IMG/VR virus record: IMGVR_UViG_3300030108_001459
Coordinates: 1 to 40,189 of that record
Source of the DNA: a virus
DNA length: 40,189 nt
Reading direction: 5' to 3' (one strand)
Below, piece by piece: positions 36,019 through 40,189 of the stretch. A program made the translations under genes and the position numbers. The notes under the pieces were generated by a model. The model made no database searches, was not told the origin of the DNA, and was given only the letters and a program-made list of their open reading frames with translations. Within the stretch, counting starts at the first letter, position 1, and every line of letters begins with the position of its first letter.

Positions 36019-36305
36019 TATTTACTTATTATTTTAAACATTTTTCTTTTTTGTCTAGCTTTTATTCTAGCCATTTTTCTTTGATGTCGCATTTTTGCTT
36101 TTTCAGAGACTTTTTTCTTTTTTCTTTTACTTTTAAAATCTTTACCAAACTTGAACATATCAAAAAATGAAGGTGGAGTATAATCAGCTTTACCTCCTTC
36201 CTCAAATTTTTTAGATATAGATTGCTTTTTCTTTCTAGCATATCTTTTTGCTTTATCTATTCCTTCTTTAGAATAAGCAAATTTTTTGTTACCTACTTTT
36301 GGCAT
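36018..36305 (-). CDS. Small basic protein sharing the RKMARIKAR repeat, 95 aa
   Basis: This is a strongly basic, mainly helical protein. It contains SKKFEEGG at 31-38, like the QEGG motifs in the next two genes downstream, a middle hydrophobic patch (PPSFFDMFKFGKDF), and a C-terminal QRKMARIKARQKRKM stretch similar to the repeat of the 270-aa protein. This suggests local duplication of the basic repeat. It lies 3 bp after the winged-helix-like gene, in the same operon. Likely role: DNA or RNA binding in the virion; inferred. Confidence 0.65.
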   Translation of the reverse strand: MPKVGNKKFAYSKEGIDKAKRYARKKKQSISKKFEEGGKADYTPPSFFDMFKFGKDFKSKRKKKKVSEKAKMRHQRKMARIKARQKRKMFKIISK

Positions 36306-36308
36306 AAT

Positions 36309-36632
36309 TTACATTTTATCTTCTTTTTTCTCTAGGATATTATAAAATTTAGTTATTAATAATTTACCCCTGTGAGAAATCATATATTTTCTAGCTCTAT
36401 TTTGAGCTCTTTCCTGATATATTGCAATATAACCTTTATTTTTTAAATCAGGCATATTATAAACCAGGAATGTTCTTGAGCAGGGATAGTTGTTAGCTAT
36501 ATACCCTCCTGTGAAATACTTTAAATCGTATATAAAGAACAAAAATTCTATATCTGAAACCTTCAGATTATAGTTGTCCCTGAAGAAATATAGGGTGTCC
36601 CTATAGTATTTCAGGTAATTATTTTCTTGCAT
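36309..36632 (-). CDS. Winged-helix-like (MarR-type) DNA-binding protein candidate, 107 aa
   Basis: Residues ~22-100 have helices and a beta wing of MarR/winged-helix type: LKVSDIEFLFFIYDLKYFTG, then a helix with YIANNYPCSRTFLVYNMPDL (candidate recognition helix), then KGYIAIYQERAQNRARKYMI forming the wing. It is the first gene of the minus-strand unit and lies just after the promoter-like box at 36657-36650, opposite the plus-strand fibre cassette. A small regulator at a divergent promoter region could control both units. Fold is suggested by pattern only. Confidence 0.6.
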   Translation of the reverse strand: MQENNYLKYYRDTLYFFRDNYNLKVSDIEFLFFIYDLKYFTGGYIANNYPCSRTFLVYNMPDLKNKGYIAIYQERAQNRARKYMISHRGKLLITKFYNILEKKEDKM

Positions 36633-36649
36633 TTAATTGAATTGAATAA

Positions 36650-36683
36650 CAAATATAAATAAATATTTCTTATATTTAACAAA
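36650..36683 (-). promoter_or_regulatory. Bacteroidota-type promoter for the winged-helix/basic-protein unit
   Basis: On the minus strand, TTTG (36683-36680) is followed after 22 nt by TATATTTG (36657-36650), and the ATG is 17 nt further (36632). TATATTTG fits the Bacteroidota -7 TAnnTTTG; the spacer is slightly long relative to the usual ~19 nt. Confidence 0.55.
36671..36678 (+). promoter_or_regulatory. Candidate plus-strand -7 box TATATTTA for the fibre cassette
   Basis: TATATTTA at 36671-36678 (continuing AAC) lies 37 nt before the ATG at 36716 and is near the Bacteroidota -7 element, except that the final G is A. The same TATATTTAAC string occurs before the last plus-strand ORF (39804). 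No clear -33 TTTG is seen. Confidence 0.3.
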
Positions 36684-36715
36684 AATTAATTTATAATCAT
36701 AAAAATTTATACATA

Positions 36716-37204
36716 ATGGCTAAGAAATATAGTACAGTTACAGTAACGCCAACAATAGCAGCAACAAGTTTTGACGACAATGATGTTATAGGAGATTTCA
36801 CAAGGCTACCACTACCTGTTAGGGATGGTGAATCTTGTTTATTAAAAAGTATAACTGTTATTGATACAGAACATACTGGGGCTAATCTTGATATTATTTT
36901 TGTTAAAAATACAGATGGAGACACTGAGCTTGGTACAAATGATGGTGCTGTTGATATTAGTACTGCTAATTTAAAAACAAATACCCTACTTGGGCATGTA
37001 AGCATTACAGTGCCAGGAACAGACCTTATAACATGTGAGGTTGGAACAACTACAGATATAAATTTAGTTCTTACATCTTCTAATCAAGATTCTACAGATG
37101 GAGTTCAAACAGGGTGTTTTTTTGGTATTATAGCTAGAGATGCTTCTGATGCCTCAGGTAATGCTAATCATTTGACGTTTACATTTGGATTTGAAATAAA
37201 CTAA
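36716..37204 (+). CDS. Small beta-rich virion protein, 162 aa
   Basis: The protein is beta-rich, with strands such as STVTVTPTIAATSF, KSITVIDTEHTGANLDIIFV and LLGHVSITVPG, and ends in HLTFTFGFEIN. It has no signal peptide or membrane segment. It is the first gene of the plus-strand fibre cassette and its stop lies 11 bp before the fibre ATG. The order (small beta protein beside a fibre) mirrors the 156-aa gene beside the minus-strand fibre. It may be a fibre-base, decoration or collar part. Unknown family. Confidence 0.7.
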   Translation: MAKKYSTVTVTPTIAATSFDDNDVIGDFTRLPLPVRDGESCLLKSITVIDTEHTGANLDIIFVKNTDGDTELGTNDGAVDISTANLKTNTLLGHVSITVPGTDLITCEVGTTTDINLVLTSSNQDSTDGVQTGCFFGIIARDASDASGNANHLTFTFGFEIN

Positions 37205-37215
37205 AACCTTAGCAT

Positions 37216-39396
37216 ATGGGAGCAAAAAACTTTCTTCCTAGATTTAATGCTACTGGTGGAACAAACCCAGACATAGGTTCTAATACCCTTACTATTCATG
37301 GTGAGGGTAGCTTTGGTCAAGGACAAAACTTAACAGCAAGATGGGGAACTATTTTTGCTAATCAAGGAAACTTCACAGGTAATTTATCTATTGGTCAATC
37401 TGAACTTTCTGGGGGAGCAACCTCAACCACAAATCAAATAACTTTTGGGGATGATTTTTATATAGGTCAAAATAATAGTGCTACTACTCTATCAATAGGA
37501 ACAGGCACTGACGTAAGTGCAAACACTATTTTGTCATTATCATCCTCTAATATTATTCCTGCTGTAAATATAACATCAAGTGCTGGTATATCTGGTAGCA
37601 TTCTTAATGCCAACACTTTTTTTACAGGTCCAGCTTTTTATCCTACTTCTGCTAATTTTATAGTATATGAAGGAACTGCTGACGACCATGAGACAACCCT
37701 GACTATTACTGACCCAACTGCAGATAGGACAATAACATTTCCTGATGCCACTGGAACAGTAGCTTTAACGTCTGACATTACTGGTACTGTAGATACTTCA
37801 GGTAGCCCAGTAGATGATGACTTTGCAAAATTTACTGATGCTAACACTATTGAAGGTAGAAGTATTGCAGAGACTAAATCAGATTTATCACTTGACAATG
37901 TAGAGAATAAATCTTCTGCTACTATTAGGGGTGAAATAGTATCTGGTGATATACCTAATAATGCAGCAGATACCTCTGGTCAAGCTGGCACTGTAGCAAC
38001 TATAGCTGGTCTAGCTCCTGACACAGCTACGACACAAGCAACACAACCAAACATAACTACAATGACTGGTTTTGTAACTGGGTCTGCTAATCAATTAATA
38101 ACAGATGATGGAGATGGTACAGTAACATCAGAGAGTAATTTAACTTTTGATGGTGACGATTTTAATGTAACTTCATCATCAGCCTCAAGACCAAAATTAA
38201 CTATTACCAATACTAATATTAGTAGTAAAGGACCTAATCTTCTTTTTGTAAACGATAAAGGTGCTGCAGGAGCATTAAATGATGAAGCTGGAACAATAAC
38301 ATTTAAATCTGACAACGCTAGTCAATCACTCATAAGTTATGGTTCTATAGATGTAAAAGCTATTGGGGTAATTCCTGGTGATGAATCTGGACAAATGGCA
38401 ATTAAAACAGCTTCTAGTAATGGAACTACTTCAAATTTAAGAAACGTTATTACTGGTATTGGTAGTGTGAGTGCTGATACTGTTACTGTTGATATAGGTT
38501 ATGGAACTGGCTCTACTACGACTATAGCTGGAGATTTAGATATAGATGGAGATGCTTTAACAGTTGCTGGTAATTTAACCCTTACGCCAGGTGGAACATT
38601 AGAATTAGATTCTACTGGTGATATGACATTAGACTCATCTGCTAATATAGAACTTAACGCTGATGGTGGAGATATTGATTTTAAAGATGGTGCTGCTCAA
38701 TTAGCTAAAATTAGTTCAGCAGGATTAAGTTTTGTTGACAACACAGGGGCTGGAATTATATTTGAAGGGGACACTGATGATGCCCATCAGACAACATTAA
38801 CTGCTGCTGACACAACATCTTCAGATAAAACAATAACATTACCAGATGCCACAGGAACAGTACAATTACAAGGGGAGAACACTGGTCATGTAATTCATGT
38901 TAACATTAGAGATAATGGTTCTTACTTGTTTTATTTATTTAATGATGACTCTTGGTACAGTGCTGGTTCAACTACTTTAGCTATATTAGGAAGCTCTACA
39001 GCACCTAGTGATATATCTAGTGCTAATAGTGAATATCAAGGTAGGGTAGGTTGTTATACAGCCATAGCAGATTGCACAGTTAAAAAGCTTATATTTACTT
39101 TTTATTGGAGTTCTAGTGTAGTAAACTCTGCTGACATAGATTTTGCTTTTTCAAAATTTACACCAATAACAGATGGAACTGCAGCAAGTATAACAATGAA
39201 TGCTATAACAGCAACAGATTGTAATGGATCTTATACAGAGGTAAAACCATATCAAAAAACCTTTACTTTTTCAGGTGGTAATGCTTCATTATCTGCTGGG
39301 GATTCTTTTGCGTTTCACATGAGAACTACTGGAGGCTCTAGCTCACAAAGAATATTAGTATATGGTAATGCAGTGTTATCATTAGAATTAGATTAA
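37216..39396 (+). CDS. Tail fibre protein, 726 aa
   Basis: The protein shows the repeated beta motifs typical of phage tail fibres. Near residue 152 and residue 517 there are paired blocks of the form TTLTxxDPTADRTITFPDATGTVAL and TTLTAADTTSSDKTITLPDATG, each followed by a linker. A beta-helix-like run near 450-500 reads GGTLELDSTGDMTLD and NIELNADGGDIDF. The last ~175 residues, starting at GHVIHVNIRDNGS, look like a separate globular C-terminal domain, likely the receptor-binding tip. It is on the plus strand, opposite the head and tail genes. It is expected to recognise a host surface receptor. Confidence 0.8.
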   Translation: MGAKNFLPRFNATGGTNPDIGSNTLTIHGEGSFGQGQNLTARWGTIFANQGNFTGNLSIGQSELSGGATSTTNQITFGDDFYIGQNNSATTLSIGTGTDVSANTILSLSSSNIIPAVNITSSAGISGSILNANTFFTGPAFYPTSANFIVYEGTADDHETTLTITDPTADRTITFPDATGTVALTSDITGTVDTSGSPVDDDFAKFTDANTIEGRSIAETKSDLSLDNVENKSSATIRGEIVSGDIPNNAADTSGQAGTVATIAGLAPDTATTQATQPNITTMTGFVTGSANQLITDDGDGTVTSESNLTFDGDDFNVTSSSASRPKLTITNTNISSKGPNLLFVNDKGAAGALNDEAGTITFKSDNASQSLISYGSIDVKAIGVIPGDESGQMAIKTASSNGTTSNLRNVITGIGSVSADTVTVDIGYGTGSTTTIAGDLDIDGDALTVAGNLTLTPGGTLELDSTGDMTLDSSANIELNADGGDIDFKDGAAQLAKISSAGLSFVDNTGAGIIFEGDTDDAHQTTLTAADTTSSDKTITLPDATGTVQLQGENTGHVIHVNIRDNGSYLFYLFNDDSWYSAGSTTLAILGSSTAPSDISSANSEYQGRVGCYTAIADCTVKKLIFTFYWSSSVVNSADIDFAFSKFTPITDGTAASITMNAITATDCNGSYTEVKPYQKTFTFSGGNASLSAGDSFAFHMRTTGGSSSQRILVYGNAVLSLELD

Positions 39397-39406
39397 ATAT
39401 AAAATT

Positions 39407-39787
39407 ATGGCATTAACAAATAAAAAATATTCAGCAGTACACAACAAAACAGGAAGTGATAAAGCAAAACTTAAAACTAACTTTGATGATGGTCACATAA
39501 ACACTTTTGTTGATTTAGCAGATAATGGAACCAACCCTGAATTTGGTGCATTAATATATCAAATACAGGAAATGCAAGATGAATTAGATTATCTTAGAAC
39601 AGAAATAGCTCTTAATAAAGCTAAAACACCCATAGCAACTGGTGCTAATACAGTGGTGTCATTTGGAGATATGGTTTCTACTACAGTAAAAGGTAAAACA
39701 ACTTATAGTATAGTAATGACTGTAGTTTTTACTGACCCTGTTAGTAGTAAAGTAACAACTAAAACAACAACACTAACATTAGCTTAA
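39407..39787 (+). CDS. Small fibre-associated protein with coiled coil and beta tail, 126 aa
   Basis: A helical/coiled-coil segment (GALIYQIQEMQDELDYLRTE, about residues 47-66) follows a basic N-terminus, and the C-terminal half is beta-rich (TVVSFGDMVSTTVKG, then KTTYSIVMTVVF, then KTTTLTLA). A coiled coil with a beta end suggests a trimeric fibre part or connector. The start is 10 bp after the fibre stop, so it belongs to the same plus-strand unit. Family unknown. Confidence 0.7.
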   Translation: MALTNKKYSAVHNKTGSDKAKLKTNFDDGHINTFVDLADNGTNPEFGALIYQIQEMQDELDYLRTEIALNKAKTPIATGANTVVSFGDMVSTTVKGKTTYSIVMTVVFTDPVSSKVTTKTTTLTLA

Positions 39788-39803
39788 ATAAATATATATT
39801 TTG

Positions 39804-39811
39804 TATATTTA
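39804..39811 (+). promoter_or_regulatory. Candidate plus-strand -7 box before the secreted protein
   Basis: TATATTTA (followed by ACC) lies 18 nt before the ATG at 39830. It shares TATATTTAAC with the box at 36671. The repeat of this string at the two plus-strand unit starts is the main support. Confidence 0.3.
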
Positions 39812-39829
39812 ACCTTAAAATAAATAATA

Positions 39830-40189
39830 ATGAAAAAGTTAATTTTACTCTTATGCTTAATAAGCATTTGTGCCAACGCACAAATTAAAAATTTTTTTAA
39901 ATACTCTACATTCTATGCTTCTGCATCTATGAGCTCTCCATTTGTCGAAAGAAATGACTATATTGCAGTAGATAAAGGTTATCAAGATGTTACAAGAATA
40001 CACGACTATGACTACAATGTAACATTTGGCCTTAGAAAAATAGCAAGATTTGATTATGAATATAAAGTTAAAACGTGGTATTATGGTACTGAAAGAGCTG
40101 TTGCAGACAACGTGCTTATTGGTAACGCTGTTGGTTGGGAGTATCTTCTTAATTACTCTTTTATACGCAGTCGTGGTGAGTCATTTACT
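39830..40189 (+). CDS. Secreted protein, possible outer-membrane beta-barrel type (partial, cut at right edge)
   Basis: A reading frame opens at ATG 39830 and stays open for 120 codons to the window end. It has a signal peptide (MKKLILLLCLISICANA, likely cut before Gln18), then a region of alternating aromatic and polar residues (FFKYSTFYASASMSS, DYDYNVTFGLRKIARFDYEY, KTWYYGTERAV) typical of outer-membrane barrels. It is preceded by a TATATTTA box at 39804-39811 and by the fibre cassette. A phage-encoded envelope protein could act in host binding or in superinfection exclusion; I infer only that it is exported. Confidence 0.6.
   Translation, partial: MKKLILLLCLISICANAQIKNFFKYSTFYASASMSSPFVERNDYIAVDKGYQDVTRIHDYDYNVTFGLRKIARFDYEYKVKTWYYGTERAVADNVLIGNAVGWEYLLNYSFIRSRGESFT

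Noticed and set aside
36697-37005. Minus-strand 102-aa ORF opposite the plus-strand 162-aa gene
   Set aside because: Antisense shadow that spans the divergent promoter region; the plus gene has better context and continues into the fibre unit.
1-40189. tRNA genes, CRISPR arrays, insertion sequences and integrase sites
   Set aside because: No cloverleaf-like tRNA, spaced direct-repeat array, transposase or recombinase was recognised in the window by eye.

Overview
The window is a block of AT-rich phage genome, about one third G+C by eye. It carries the head, neck, tail and genome-ejection genes of a tailed phage that probably infects a marine member of the Bacteroidota. Three things point to that host. 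First, six short intergenic or gene-start positions carry TATATTTG, the -7 form of the Bacteroidota promoter (TTTG-N~19-TAnnTTTG). Second, Shine-Dalgarno sites are largely absent and leaders are A/T-rich. Third, two secreted proteins have predicted signal cleavage before Gln, a common Bacteroidota form. The gene order is terminase, portal, acidic scaffold candidate, major capsid, small capsid partner, ring/adaptor proteins, very large tail 'muzzle' protein, cargo proteins, giant ORF. This resembles crAss-like phages (Crassvirales and relatives such as the Cellulophaga podoviruses). I infer that relationship from order, sizes and motifs; I ran no search.

Layout from right to left on the minus strand: 36632-30091 is a unit starting with a small winged-helix-like protein. 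It continues with two very basic proteins, a 574-aa unknown, a one-TM protein, a secreted thioredoxin-fold protein that lacks both active-site cysteines, a 57-aa Cys-rich ORF, a tail fibre and a small beta protein. It ends at a terminator (about 30038-30063) that runs into the promoter of the next unit. 30007-28127 holds a DUF1599-like protein, two unknowns, a duplicated GroES-like protein and a helical protein in the small-terminase position. 28086-20498 holds terminase, portal, scaffold candidate, capsid and capsid partner, and ends near a strong hairpin. 20381-19464 is a basic unknown followed by a second terminator-promoter junction. 19388-1 holds the neck, the 1929-aa muzzle protein, two cargo-type proteins and the start of a giant protein of at least 2624 residues that leaves the window.

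On the plus strand, 36716-39787 is a divergent host-recognition cassette: a small beta protein, a 726-aa fibre and a small coiled-coil/beta protein. A secreted protein follows and runs off the right edge.

How they work together: terminase and portal package DNA into the capsid; ring, adaptor and muzzle proteins form a short tail; cargo proteins and the giant protein are probably carried in the virion and ejected; two fibre sets on opposite strands give host recognition. The giant protein is the most striking object. It combines an M15-type peptidoglycan peptidase signature near its N-terminus, a HEXXH metallopeptidase signature near residue 1756 and glycine/alanine-rich hydrophobic segments between them. 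Replication, transcription and most lysis genes lie outside the window.
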